A DNA stretch of 64,000 nt, from the NCBI RefSeq assembly GCF_019649055.1, contig NW_026570224.1, positions 558,001 to 622,000 on the forward strand, in the 5' to 3' direction. Below the pieces are notes generated by a model. It was not told the origin of the DNA, searched no databases, and saw only the letters and a list, made by a program, of their open reading frames with translations. Shown here piece after piece: positions 10,307-22,053 of this stretch. Origin of the DNA: Paramacrobiotus metropolitanus (lineage: Eukaryota; Tardigrada; Eutardigrada; Parachela; Macrobiotidae). The translations under genes and the position numbers were made by a program. Position 1 is the first letter of the stretch, and each line of letters opens with the position of its first letter.

Positions 10307-12980
10307 ATGCCGGAACTCAATTCAGTAGAAGAAGATAAATCGCGCAAAGAAAAAGAGCAGAAAGTCAGGAGAGCCGATAATCTCCCAATACCGCTGCTGT
10401 TCGCCATAACCCGTCACACGGACATGGGTAGTCGGCGACCGTCGGTGTTTGTCAGTGCTTCAACGTTCCCGGAGCATTGGCTACGTCGCTATGTAATGGG
10501 CGATTGTCCGGCTGTCTCAGTGTGGGTGGACAGCTGGGAGCATCCGATACGATGGATCTTACGCTTCCTTGAATCGCTTCTGCGCACATTTGGAGCGTTA
10601 ATATTTGTCAATAACTTTTGGAGTGGAATATTGTTTTTGGTTGCTGTTTTCATCCATAATCCTTTCTCCACCCTGATTGGGCTTTTGGGAATGGTAACGG
10701 CGTATTTCACTGCCATGCTGCTCTGTGCACCGGCCAGCCGGCTGCGGAATGGCGTGGCGACCTTTAACGGTTTCATGGTAGCGCAGTTTATTGCCAATGT
10801 GGCTGTTCCCTTTAACGGGACTATATGGAATGCCTGGCTAATATTTCCTGCTAGCTTTTTTGCCGCTATCAGGTACACTGCGGGTATTGAAATGGTATTT
10901 TATTCTCTTATGAGTGCTATCAGAAATATCTAAATAATGATATGTTATCTAGATATTATACTTGTAAGTACTGGGACTATCAAGGATTATTATGTATGCG
11001 CATGCGGCATATTCCTTTTGTTTATGTTACACACAATTTCTGTAAATTAATCGAGGCACTGCGTATACGTACGACGTTTTAAAATGGGGTCGATTCCATT
11101 ACAGTTAGAATAGTTACGTGTCTGCTCATTTAACGGCAGCCATAGTTTTTTTTTAAAAATGCAAATCCAAGCACAGAACTGTAGAATTTAGAAGGTGGAA
11201 GAAGTTCACGAAATTTGTGAAAGCATTCTTTATTTTCTCGTTGCGTTGTGTTTTGCTAATAAGATTGCCCACCTGGAGTAGGGGGTGCGTTTCTACAAAG
11301 TGCTTTTTGTTTTTCCTGTTACGATGGAAAATCAAATCTATTTAAATTTGTGTACCAAAATCTGTTCAGGTGCACGAAGTATTAAATTAAAACAAATTAA
11401 CTTGAACAACGTCAAAGTCCGCTTCGATGAACCGAACAAGCATATTGCACTACATATGTACAGTAGTAACCGCAGTGTGGCTACATTTTTCCCTTCTCAA
11501 AGAATTACTGTAATGGATTTTGAGTTGCGCCTTGTGTATTAAAATTATGCAAGTAATAATAATGCTACATGATTCTTTAGTTGCAATAGATTATGAATAA
11601 TATGCCAATGATAGCAAATTAACACCTGAAATTAAAGCTCGAGTACGTCACCATCCACTTGTATGAATTTGATTTCAGTACCGTTATAAAAGCTGCCTTT
11701 CACTCTGTCCTCAAAGATTACAAACTGCCCGCCTTGAATTCCCCATTTAGTATTACGACGCTCTGCTTCTTAGCTAGTCAAGGATCCACTCCGTCTCCGC
11801 TGTTCCCGGCTGGAATGAGTCCAGTTGCCCAATACAACAACTACACACAGCAGCACTATACTGGCAGTCTGGTGCGTATCCAAAATTAATTAACGTAGTA
11901 CGACACAAAAGAAAATAGCAAGAATATTATATCTGTGGAGTACCGCTTCCAAATGTACTCAGTGTGTCTGCAATAACATATCGAAATCAACCCTGCACAT
12001 CGGACACGCTTTGTCTATAAGACTACGTATTTAAACTGCAACCCTGCTTCAGTATAGACTAGAACATTATTATGTGCGTGTGTCGTTAATATGAATACGA
12101 ATACGCATCTGGATTGCCTGCAAGGATTACTATTTTCGTCAGAAGAAATAATGCAAAAATTGTCTGTATCCGCTATGACATTGTCTGAACTCATTTCCGT
12201 TGCTTCTATTAGAAAAGAAAAGCTTTCACAGTGATCTTGCGATGTAGGTAGCCAGAGGAATCTTCTTTTCCATCAGCAACATTTACGGCTGCGACAACAT
12301 CGCGTCGGTGACCTTGGCCTGGTTAGCGGTATTGTTGGCATCGCCTCTGCTCTTCACACAGTGCATCCTGGGATCCTGCGTGGGAACCGGCATCGCCGTA
12401 GTGCTGGGTGTCAACGCCCAGCAGTTAGCCAGCGGAATGTGGAGTTTCAACAGTCTGCTGGTGTGCGGCTCGGTCGGCGGTTTCTTCTACGTCTGGAATC
12501 CAATCATCTGTATCGTGTCAATATTTGCCGGTAAGCGTTAAGTAATACGTATCAATATGACCTTGTCCTTGTTTGCCAGTGTGGGATAAACCGGATAGTT
12601 GTACCGTCACGCAGCGAACTGAAGTGCCGGGTCAATTTGTCATTCAAGGCATAATTACATCAACGTCCCAAATTGAATGTCGCACTTTTGCAGCCGCCTT
12701 TGCGTGTGTAATGGCCGGAACACTGTATCATACGCTGGGATACTTCAATCTGCCCTTCCAGGCGCTCCCATTGTTTCTCACTGATTCCATATTCCTGCTG
12801 GCCGTGGGGGCCTATAGGGCCAACTGGTTGCCGCGCGTTGAGACCGTGGATATTCGCTATCCCGAACTCCATTGGGAACTGTACCATGCCAGAAAGAAGA
12901 TAAGCAACAGCACGGCGACCATTACCAACAGCACGACAGATAGCACTATTAAAATGAACGATTTTTCTCATGAAGCATAA
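10307..12980 (+). CDS. SLC14A: Urea transporter, SLC14/UT family
   Basis: Exons 10307-10872, 11679-11871, 12248-12530 and 12580-12980 join in phase to 480 residues. UT proteins are channel-like urea carriers built of two homologous five-helix halves. The first half shows VNNFWSGILFLVAVFIHNPF, then a helix and NGVATFNGFMVAQF, matching the NP..S..N-G-LVG pattern, and LPALNSPFSI, a form of the LPxxTxPF signature. The second half repeats it: NIYGCDN, LASGMWSFNSLLVCGSVGG and NLPFQALPLFLTDSIFLL. The hydrophilic N-terminus of about 50 residues and a Ser/Thr-rich tail with possible N-glycosylation sites (NST) lie outside the core. AATAAA at 13206-13211 is a likely poly(A) signal. The canonical Thr/Trp-Pro-Phe of the second signature is altered to ALPLF, so substrate range could differ. 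The introns exclude recent bacterial origin. Confidence 0.88.
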
Positions 12981-14792
12981 TTTGGTCATTTTAGTCGATA
13001 TCTCAATATCGTAAATTATTCACTTTCACTGCATTTTCTGGTGATACGGTTCGGTCGATGCCCAATCTAGCAAATCAACGAAACACCAAGCGAAGGAAGC
13101 CTTAGGAGGGTTAAGTGATGGCTAAAATAATTTCATGAGATCATTTTAACATTGTAGAAGCTACAGTGCAGCGTTCTTATGATATTTTTTCTTTTACTGA
13201 CTTTTAATAAACGCTGCAAAAATGTATAGTATGATAACATGTACTTTTATTCTGTTCGCATAAATTTAGGGAGCAGTTCCGCCGTATCTGTTCACAGCAG
13301 GTTAACGACTGAACGGAACACTTTCACACCAAAATGTATTGTACAGTACAGGTATACGTCACTATTTTCAGGGTATGACACAATCACAGAACAGCGGAAA
13401 AGCGTCATAAGTGCGTAATTTCGAAAGAATTGTAGTCACACATTAGGAATGATATCATCTAACCAGAAAAAATGGAAAAAAAACAAAATAGAAACATAAA
13501 CAATGAAAACACGAAACAGATACAAAAAGAAAGTACAGATTGTTCTACACATCAAGCCAAAGAGTGTTCAGCTAAAATTTCCAAATCCATGTTTCTTCGA
13601 ATGATCTCAAGCCAGGTTTTGTTGAATCCATTATCCCAAAACGGGACAAAAAAGAATATCTGAATGAATACAGGAAGAGCGTTTTCATTTGTATGGAGTA
13701 CTAAAATCTCAACAAATTAATTTCTAACTCGCCCACACTGTACATCTCGCTTAATGTAAGACTTACCACATTTAGAATAAGGGGAATTGGAGGAGGAATC
13801 ATTAGGGGTAGCAGACCAGATGAGAAAGAATAAGCCTAAATAACCGTAAACAAATTTCAAAACTACAGTTCAACACATCTTGCTCAAAGAACCCTAAATT
13901 ACAGATTATGGAAATATTATACTACAGATAGATTGTTAGACGCTTACTTTTCTCGGCGACTATGCAGGTTGCGTATCCCTGGAACCCATACAGCGGGACG
14001 TATGACGGCCTGAATCGGGGCTTGACAAGTGGCAAATAAACACGACATTCCCTTAAAGTTTAAACTGCAAGTTATCCCAACTATCAAAATCCAAATGGCT
14101 ACTTCACAGAAATGCAGTTCCTGTGGTTCTCATTCCAGCATCTTGTTATCGGCGGAGTTGTGCAACACAAGCAACGACTTGTCGTTATCGCTTTCTTGCT
14201 GTCAGATATGGGCGATATGAGCCGAAGAATAATATATTCACGAGTCAGCTAATCAGTGTATTTTAGATTTTACAAGGTTTGTCAAGACGAAAAATCACAA
14301 ACCTAACAAGTGGTTGAGAAATACATTTTAAACGAAATTTGAAAAGAAACGGGAAAGATTTCGTAACACTTAAGTATTTGTAAATGCTTAGAATAGTCTG
14401 ACACCATGAACTCTATTCTATGCACTACAAAATATGACGTAAACCGTAAACAGTACTGTATAAACATAAACAAGCTTGTCGGCCTGGTGGTGCGACTACA
14501 GCAGGCGACTCCTGCCCGCAGCGGTGCCCGTGGACACTGGAAATGGCAATGAGAAGTTTTGAGTTGGTTTTGGTTTTTTTAATGCGTTCCTACTTCCTAG
14601 AGTAGTAAGATCTGGTAAGCAATAAGACTACAAAGCCCAAAGGCCAAAGCAGTTGTATTTCCGTACCTCTATCGCGTACAATTAAGGGCAGACCTTTGAT
14701 GTTCTTAGTCTTCTACGTCTCGCAAAAATCGGGATACGTACTCCTAAGACCTAACGGGGTGTTTTGTATAAACATCTGTACGAGTATCGAAA
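12981..14792. other. Intergenic, about 1.8 kb, no gene seen
   Basis: AT-rich. Apart from the transporter poly(A) signal at 13206-13211 I see only short open frames with low-complexity, Lys/Asn-rich translations (for example 13472-13663), which look like chance. Confidence 0.5.
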
Positions 14793-15407
14793 ATGGATGT
14801 TGATGATGAAGAGCGTGGAAACTATGGCAAAAGCACTCCGCAGAGAGGAGGTTGCGAGGGACCAAATGCAGAATTCGTCAAACTTATATCTCAGGATGGG
14901 CATGAATTCTATATCGCCAAAGAATTAGCTCTCACATCGGGAACCATCAAAGCTATGCTTAGTGGACCAGGTACTTATTTCGTCTCTGTATTATCTTTGA
15001 TAGTATTCCTCAGAAGCCGTACCCGAGACTTGTTTGAAATAGTTGTCGGGTCTCGGAATATTTGCTGTGTCACGTTTTGGCTTCTTGAACGTCTAGCTCA
15101 TTTTATTTTCTGCAGGTCAGTTTGCCGAAAATGAGGCGAATGAGGTGCATTTTCGAGAGATCCCGTAAGTTATCCTTCTGTTTGAGTCTGAGTACAAAGT
15201 TGTATTTGCAGTTGTTTGGCTGATTGGGCGTGCTCATAGTTTCTAATCTCATTGCTTTCTGTTAGATCGCATGTTCTGGCCAAAGTATGTCAATATTTTA
15301 ATTACAAGCACCGCTACACCAACAGCTCCACCGAGATTCCTGAATTTCCTATTCCTCCGGAGATCGCTCTTGAATTGTTAATGGCTGCCAACTTTTTGGA
15401 CTGTTGA
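14793..15407 (+). CDS. ELOC: Elongin C
   Basis: Three exons, 14793-14970, 15116-15164 and 15266-15407, give 122 residues, close to the 112 of the human protein. The N-terminus is a short acidic extension. The Skp1/BTB-like fold follows: [20 protein letters not shown], then [31 protein letters not shown], and the end [10 protein letters not shown], all diagnostic. Elongin C pairs with Elongin B and links BC-box substrate receptors (VHL, SOCS) to Cullin 2 or 5 ligases, and also serves the Elongin A transcription elongation factor. The gene faces PICK1 tail to tail. The conserved C-terminal FLDC is intact. Confidence 0.96.
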
Positions 15408-16007
15408 GAGCTGTCGCCATTATTTGGGAAGATTTTTTGTTGAAAGTTGAAACTGATGTCAGTGATGTGGCTTCTGTTTCTGATTTCAGATTGTTGCGTA
15501 GAGCATTACTCGTAATCTCTCATCCGCAGTTATGCATTGTATGCATGCTAAATTATGGGATTTGGAAAGTACTGAGCAAAAATAACGAGTAACCTGTTCA
15601 AAAATAACGAGTAACCTCCACTTATTATTTTGCCTAAGACATGATGAAAATTATTAAAAGTTTCAAATCAAAGTTTCGATAAAGGCTAAGTTACGGCACG
15701 ATGGCGATGGTACAAAGCAAGCGCCTTTGAAAAGTTACTGTTACGAACCTGTAAACAGAAAAAACATGCAGTTCTTGAAACCGTTTAATTATTCTTCTCG
15801 AAACCGTTTAATTTATCAGTTTTACCAGTTGTTACAAACTTTCCAGTCATACTAATGAGTAATGACATAACTTACAACTCACCACTGTCACAAGCCGAGA
15901 TCATTTACAAACACAGGTAAAAAAAGACAGCCATTTATGGTTTATGGCAGCCACACACAAGAAGCTAAAATTCACTTTGCAAAACCATTCATACTCAAAC
16001 AAAACAG
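15408..16007. other. Intergenic between ELOC and PICK1 3' ends
   Basis: Convergent spacer. A 19-bp direct repeat, CAAAAATAACGAGTAACCT, occurs at 15577-15595 and 15599-15617. No exon was seen. Confidence 0.6.
15577..15617. repeat. 19-bp direct repeat, two copies 3 bp apart
   Basis: Identical copies at 15577-15595 and 15599-15617, just downstream of the ELOC stop codon, possibly inside its 3' UTR. Read directly; no known function. Confidence 0.85.
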
Positions 16008-18941
16008 TCAGTGATCGAGATCAATAATATTTGTGTCCAGCGCAGGAGCCTCACTTGTCGGGACAGCAGATCTTGCGCCTTCCTCGAGATCATCAGAATC
16101 AAATCGGTGAAACGGATTTTGCTTGTACTGAAAGACATCTTCCTTCAGATCCATCTCCACCGGAAATAAACCAATCAGGCCCTTAATTTCTTTGGCAGCT
16201 TCTTCGTTGTACCGACACAGCGCCGCAACAAAACGTTGCAATTGGAATAAAATGTCTTCAACTAATGAACACAAAGCATATATTCACAGAGATGTCATGA
16301 AATGTGTACAAAACCTTTTCGTACATTCATTCTCTTCTTTAATATGACAGCACAAATTGTTACGTATCTTTGGGAGTTTTAACCAAAAACTTAACACTTA
16401 ACAATGAAAACACTCCCACAAAAAGCACAGACAGAATAACAACAAACTTACTGTGCTTTCGGTCGAGAAGATCCAATTTAATGGATACATCCGAGCGCAA
16501 TTTAGAGAACTTGCTGCGCGCAAGCTGGCGACAACGCAGTACGAGCCGATACTCGTAGTTGCCAGTCTCCACACGATACAATGATTCTTGTAACTGATTG
16601 AACGTCACCTCTTCATCATCCATTTCCTTAACTTTAAGGCAGTATGACTAAAATTACCAGCAGCGTATGTCGAGTTCCGAACCAAGAAAATGTTTCGAAT
16701 TTAACTGCGCTTATGCTCAAGAATGGTTTCCGGATCGAGAAATATTTTTTTTCATACCAGATATTCAAATTTCGCGTCTGCATATTTTTGAACGGTCAAT
16801 TCGGTATCCGGAATGGCCTTATTAAGGAACGTACCCAAATCAGCCAGAATCTACGAACAGAATTATATCTAGGTCAAAACCAGAATATTTAAATAATACA
16901 TGAACTGAATCTTACCGGTTTCAAAATTTTCAACATTTTGACACCCGTTTTGGCCATGTTCCGATGGGTCTCTCCATATTTATGGAAAGCATTGTTAGCT
17001 CTTTCCAAGGATTCTCGCACCGCAATTTCAGAAAAAACATCCCCCAATTCTATAACTCGAGATGTTCGAAATGCACGAAAAAGACGGACAACAGTTCCAC
17101 TCACGTTTATGCACGCGAAAAAGCTCGAAATAATGTTTCATCAGGGATTGAATGTGCATAATTAACCCACGGTAAAGGTCAGCATTTCGTTCCAGTTCCT
17201 GAAGCTTTTTAACCAGCGTATCTGTAGCCAGAAGCAAACCACGTTCTTTTCCACAAAATGCCGTTATCGTAATTATTTACTGGAATCTAACGTTTTCGTA
17301 CCGTTACACAAGATAGCACGACTCAAGCCCAACGAGTCTGCAGTGGAACTGCTCATATGCTCCACAATCCGGTGCTTAACTTTCTTCAAAACTATAAAGG
17401 CAAGCCAACGCACTGAAAAACCGGAACTGCAGCACAGTAAAACTTAACTAACCAATATCCAAGGAATTTCCCTGTTCCTGTTCCGCGTGCAGTTTGTTGT
17501 AACTAAGAATAACTTCTTTCTGCAAACGAAGTTCTATTATAACTCAAATTCGCGCTGTTTCTTCGTTTATGCGATTGCCAACAAATTACGCCAAGTACAA
17601 ATTTAAATTGTGGGTGATAACCATGACACGTACAGGGCTGTTTTGAATGGCGCGAACAACTTCATTTTTGGTCTTTCCTTTGACGGGTTTATTATTAACT
17701 GCAGTGATCTCATCTCCAGACTCCAGTATCCCATCTTTTGCTGCTGGTGTTCCATCAAATATCTGGACTACGTAAACGCAAGGGCAATTCGGGTAGCCTC
17801 CTGTAACACCACACAATATTCGTTAGCTCACGGGAACAGATAACGGTAATTTAAGACATATGATTAACATTAACACAGTATTAACATTAATTACACGAAT
17901 TTCACGCCAAGATACAACTATTATTAACCATTACCAGAAAAGTCAGTTCCAACAACATTTTCAATTATAGCTAAAATCCATTTGAACATGGCTTTAATAA
18001 GGAAATAACAGACATTCAAATTGAAAAATATAGCAAAAAATTATAAAAAATTAAAAATCTATAAAATACTGTACATTTTGCAGTACAGTACTAACTACTA
18101 AGAGTACAGTACTTCACTTCTTGGCAGGTGAAGCTATAAAAACGACGGGATGTCATTGAAAAATTGTCATGCAGCAACAATTTCGAAAGCCATTTTTCAG
18201 GTACGATACTACTAATAGTAATCAGAACAATTTCGAATAGCTGAATAAATTAACTGCACACCTCCAATGGAGATTCCGACCATATTTCTATCATCTTTGG
18301 TTAGCACTAGCTTCCCGGAAGTGATTTTCAGTCCCCTAAAACAAAAAAACCAAACGATTATGTCTGCGTCGACAGCAAAGTAAAAACCAGCAAATCTCGC
18401 AGAAATCACGTTCGTGGGTTATTACAGGCTGATAACTGTTTACATGGTGTCTTCGTAACCATAACCTCCACGACGACGTCGCGGGGTGTCTTCGTCTGAG
18501 CTCGAATGGGAGCGTACCACATAGCGACGCGGAGGACCGTCAAAGGAACCATTACCATACTGATTGCCAGGATAAAGTCCGTATATACCATACGGCGTAA
18601 CCCCTGCCATTGCTGCTTCAAGAACCCAATTCCTATTCATTGAAATTGTCCCAAAACACAAACATATCACGGGATATTATGCTACACCTACAACTGAGAA
18701 ATCGGGGGACCCATGCGAACAGCGACTAAAGAGAAACCTGGCAACATGCTTATCACTTATGCTATTATTCCTCATCAAAATGTCAGCATCACTAACACAG
18801 TATTTATTTTTGACTTGTCAGTAAATGTTTACGAAGTTCCATTTTTATTGATAAGTTCCTTGTGCCATTAACCTCGAATTCTTACAGACTGTCTTCCTCG
18901 AGATAGTAATCCTCTTCGTAATCGAAATCCTCGTTCTTCAT
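16008..18941 (-). CDS. PICK1: PICK1, PDZ and BAR (arfaptin-homology) domain scaffold
   Basis: Eleven exons: 18941-18886, 18632-18444, 18335-18262, 17800-17634, 17519-17453, 17391-17302, 17221-17105, 17049-16916, 16850-16758, 16647-16452 and 16261-16008. They sum to 478 codons with every phase matching. Exon 1 gives the acidic start MKNEDFDYEEDYYLEED. The PDZ domain runs through KLVLTKDDRNMVGISIGG and NCPCVYVVQIFDGTPAAKDG, the latter very close to vertebrate PICK1. The BAR domain is recognisable at LVKKLQELERNADLYRG, DVFSEIAVRESL, FLNKAIPDTELTVQKY and TGNYEYRLVLRCRQ. The C-terminus is acidic. PICK1 binds C-terminal ligands of receptors and kinases through PDZ and senses membrane curvature through BAR. 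Exon 2 adds 63 residues, rich in Gly, Tyr and Arg, between the acidic start and PDZ; I know no equivalent in the vertebrate protein. Confidence 0.94.
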
Positions 18942-20325
18942 TGTCGCAAGGACACAAGGTCGTTGTCTCGTTATCGCCCAGACATAATCTGAAATCGTCT
19001 ACCGCAGGTCTTCCATTTCATTTGATTTGAATTTTGAGCATTCAAAAAACAGATATTAGTGTTTCCATACTGACACAAGCACTAGTAAACAAATTATTTC
19101 AAGAATTCCACTAAGAACACTTGCATACCCGTAAGGCGTAAGCAATGTTACGATCAATTTATCAAAATATATGAATCGAGCGGAAATTCATTCACCGATC
19201 ACAGACTGGATACCAGCTGTCAGCTGGCAGCTGCTATACTCCTGAGCTGCTAAGCTCAAAGTAGAGCACAGCTAAAGCGCTTTTTCTTTAAAATCTGTGT
19301 TTATTTTATATTTTTTACTTTTACTATAACAGCTGTACGTTTCTAGCACAGTATCGTATCCAGTTTCATGCAACTGTTTTCTGTACTGTACCAGCACTGT
19401 TAAAATCGTTGTTTCATTACGTAAAAATTAATGCATTGCGTTATTTTTCTCATATGGATATGAACCCTTTCTTTCGCGCGTTTACTTCATGCCGCAGAAT
19501 TCTGAATTAAATTTAAGTACAATGCTTGGTTTTTATACCAAAATGATGTGTAAGTGCTTTGTTAACAAAAGTAGAAGAAATACAGTATTTATTATGGTCT
19601 ACACCGACTATACTTGTAATGTACAATAGTATGTGCCATAACTGTAAAACTAAAATAAATTCAAATTTAGGTTAGCTCCGTTATAAAACGCAGTTTCCAG
19701 TAAGTAGCATCCCAGGGATCGCCGGATCGGTGTCGTCGGACTTGCAGGTTAAGGCCAGCTGGTGGCAGCCAACCTGCGGTACTAGACAGTATTCAAAGAG
19801 GCACATCCCCTTTTCCTCTGCATATCGGTTTTTTAGTATTGTACGAAGCGAAGTACGGTATTCCGCTCGTATTAGTTATAATTATTAACTTTATTGTGCA
19901 TGCCGCACCTTGAAAACCTACTCTACTCGGTAATCTGATGATTATCATCTTTAATGTACTACGGGTAGATATTTTTTTATGCAGTTGTGCATTTTCACAG
20001 AGCCGAATCAGCCGACGATACACAAAGACAGCTTCCGCACAGATTTTGGACGCGTTCAGTACCGACAGTACGATATCTTTAAACGTTGCCCATTGGCGAT
20101 CGCAGCACCACGTACGTACAGTATACCGCTCGCATCCAGCACCGCACAATTCTTCGAAGGGCTGTCTGGATTTATAAACGAGTGGTTCGAAGCCGACATT
20201 TCACCAGTCTGCGTTTTGCCAGCCAGCTATCGCGACATTTTTATTGCTACTCCAGTGTTACTTTCCATATATTTCCGCATAGAGCGTTTTTATAGTGGTT
20301 CACGTAGTGTGAAAAAGTCACCACC
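18942..20325. other. Divergent intergenic region between PICK1 and the Gly/Trp peptide gene
   Basis: Presumably holds both promoters. Around 19200-19280 several CAGCTG/AGCTGCT palindromes (E-box type) cluster. Overlapping open frames at 19793-20329 on both strands show no recognisable protein. Confidence 0.4.
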
Positions 20326-21045
20326 ATGAAAGTATGACCTTTGCTTTACTACACTTCATTTTTTCATCGTCATGTGAAATTTTTTTTGCATGTGCTTAAC
20401 TGTTATGCTGTTTCCTGCAGACCACAACATCCCTCTGGCTTTTCGCCGTACTACTCCTTGGATTTTTGTCCTTCGCTGAGTGTGGATTTGGTGGCGGATG
20501 GGGTGGCGGCGGATGGGGTGGTTGGGGCGGAAATGGCTGGGGATGGGGCGGTGGCGGCTGGGGAGGGTAAGTGAAACACGCTGGTCGTAGCACGATTAAT
20601 GGTTCAGGTTTTTCCGTTGACCTTTGGTACGATCGAGTAGCTTTATGAACTGAAACAGCAATGCTTTTGCAGAATTTGTGTCTATAGCTAATATCTGGGA
20701 AGTTACGCTCATTTTAATATTCGCTTTTGGTAATCTGGGAAAGGGTAATCTTTTGGATCTCCTGGTCGTACTTTGGCAGGTTAATCCTCAACTTTTGCCT
20801 AACTGCACGTATAAATTCCGTATATTGAAAAAGCTTTTTGTAAGCGTGACTAGAATCGTATTTCTGGAGATTATTGTGTTGCGTGTTACTAACTTCCGTG
20901 TTTGTGCTTTTGCAGTTGGGGCGGACCTTGGGGAGGTTATGGCGGCGGGTAAGCTGCAGTTGAAGAATAGTAATTTTGCATGAATACTATCGGTTTGATT
21001 TGCAGTTGGGGTGGATGGGGCGGTTGGGGAGGATGGAAGAAGTGA
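20326..21045 (+). CDS. Secreted glycine/tryptophan-rich peptide, 74 residues
   Basis: Four exons, 20326-20331, 20421-20566, 20916-20948 and 21006-21045, all with good GT-AG borders. The first coding exon holds only Met-Lys. Exon 2 gives a strong signal peptide (SLWLFAVLLLGFLSFAEC) and then repeats of GGW/GGWGG. Exons 3 and 4 each add one to three more GGW units, and the chain ends in GGWKK. Introns 2 and 3 both interrupt a Gly codon after GG, so each repeat exon is exchangeable without frame change. Small Gly-rich secreted peptides with aromatic residues occur in ecdysozoans as nematode NLP/caenacin-type antimicrobial peptides and as cuticle proteins; either role is possible. There is no Cys in the mature part except near the cleavage site. 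Function is unassigned. Confidence 0.8.
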
Positions 21046-22053
21046 GTTCGTTTTCCGGTTTGTTGACCCCGGCTGCGACGCTTACGGTGGATCCCATTCC
21101 TCATCGCCTTCGGATCATGTGCCATTTTGTGATTCCTGTGATCATGTCATTAACTTGTCCATCTCGGTTTTAAAGTGCATGTAATTTTACGGTCGAATAT
21201 TTATTCTCAATGTTTAATTTACTATATGGTGGAAAAGTTATTAAAGGTCGTGGGATCATGATCAGTCGGACCGGTGCTTTGTGTAACTCTTATTTATTAG
21301 AATTCACTGATAAGCGGCAATTAGCGACGCAGAACTCAATGGTGATCAAGCTATACTGACTGGTCAATCTCACATTTACATATTTATACTTTACTTTGCA
21401 ATGCGTTAATAATCCGAAGAAATGTAAGCGCAATATTTAATAAAAATGCAGGAAAGCACCAGAGATGTAATTACGTGCAGTAATGAAGCGTAAAAAAAAG
21501 TTAATAGAGCAAAACCCAAGACATGTTAAGTACCGCAAAACGTTATTCTCTCCGCAAAGTTAGAAATGTTTTCATCATTTTACCTTTTTGTTGTCAGCAT
21601 TTGAGAGCAGAGTACGCTGTAGGTGTGTTAGTAATAATTTGTAAATAATCGTAAAATTAGCACCCCGTTTACGTTTCTAGTTTTTTCTCTAAGTAGATTT
21701 CTGTCAGCTGATTGTTACTTACTTTAATTTGTCAGTTTGTCAACAACCGCCTTAATGCGCATGCAGGTCGTGCGTGAAATCATCTATGTTTTTGCATGAT
21801 TACGTTTGCACCTTATCTGCACCTAATTGTAAACCATAACAAATGCGCTCTATGGATTTCGCCAAAGATTTGCGCTGTTGTAGCTATTTGTCTCTATTGA
21901 ACCAAAACGTAAATCGAAGTTGAACCACGCAGTTTTTTGGTCTTCAGTCATGGATGTGCTGATTACTGGCAGTCAGTTTGCGCGAATCCAACAACATCCA
22001 CTAGTCTCTTGTTTCAAGCAGCGCAATTCTGTGTCTGGTTCTTTGTTTTCGGA
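21046..22053. other. Intergenic upstream of CASD1
   Basis: No supported exon. The open frame reaching the CASD1 start extends upstream to 21937 only from a non-ATG codon, so the first in-frame ATG at 22054 was chosen; a 5' exon could lie here. Confidence 0.4.

Noticed and set aside
11285-11542. 85-codon frame inside a urea-transporter intron
   Set aside because: No recognisable domain and no need for it in the phase-consistent transporter model.
10307-12980. Possible bacterial transfer of the urea transporter
   Set aside because: Four exons with standard animal introns and base composition like its neighbours give no sign of recent transfer.
21937-22053. Upstream extension of CASD1 from a non-ATG codon
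   Set aside because: No ATG in that stretch and it adds a hydrophobic segment absent from known family N-termini; the ATG at 22054 was preferred.
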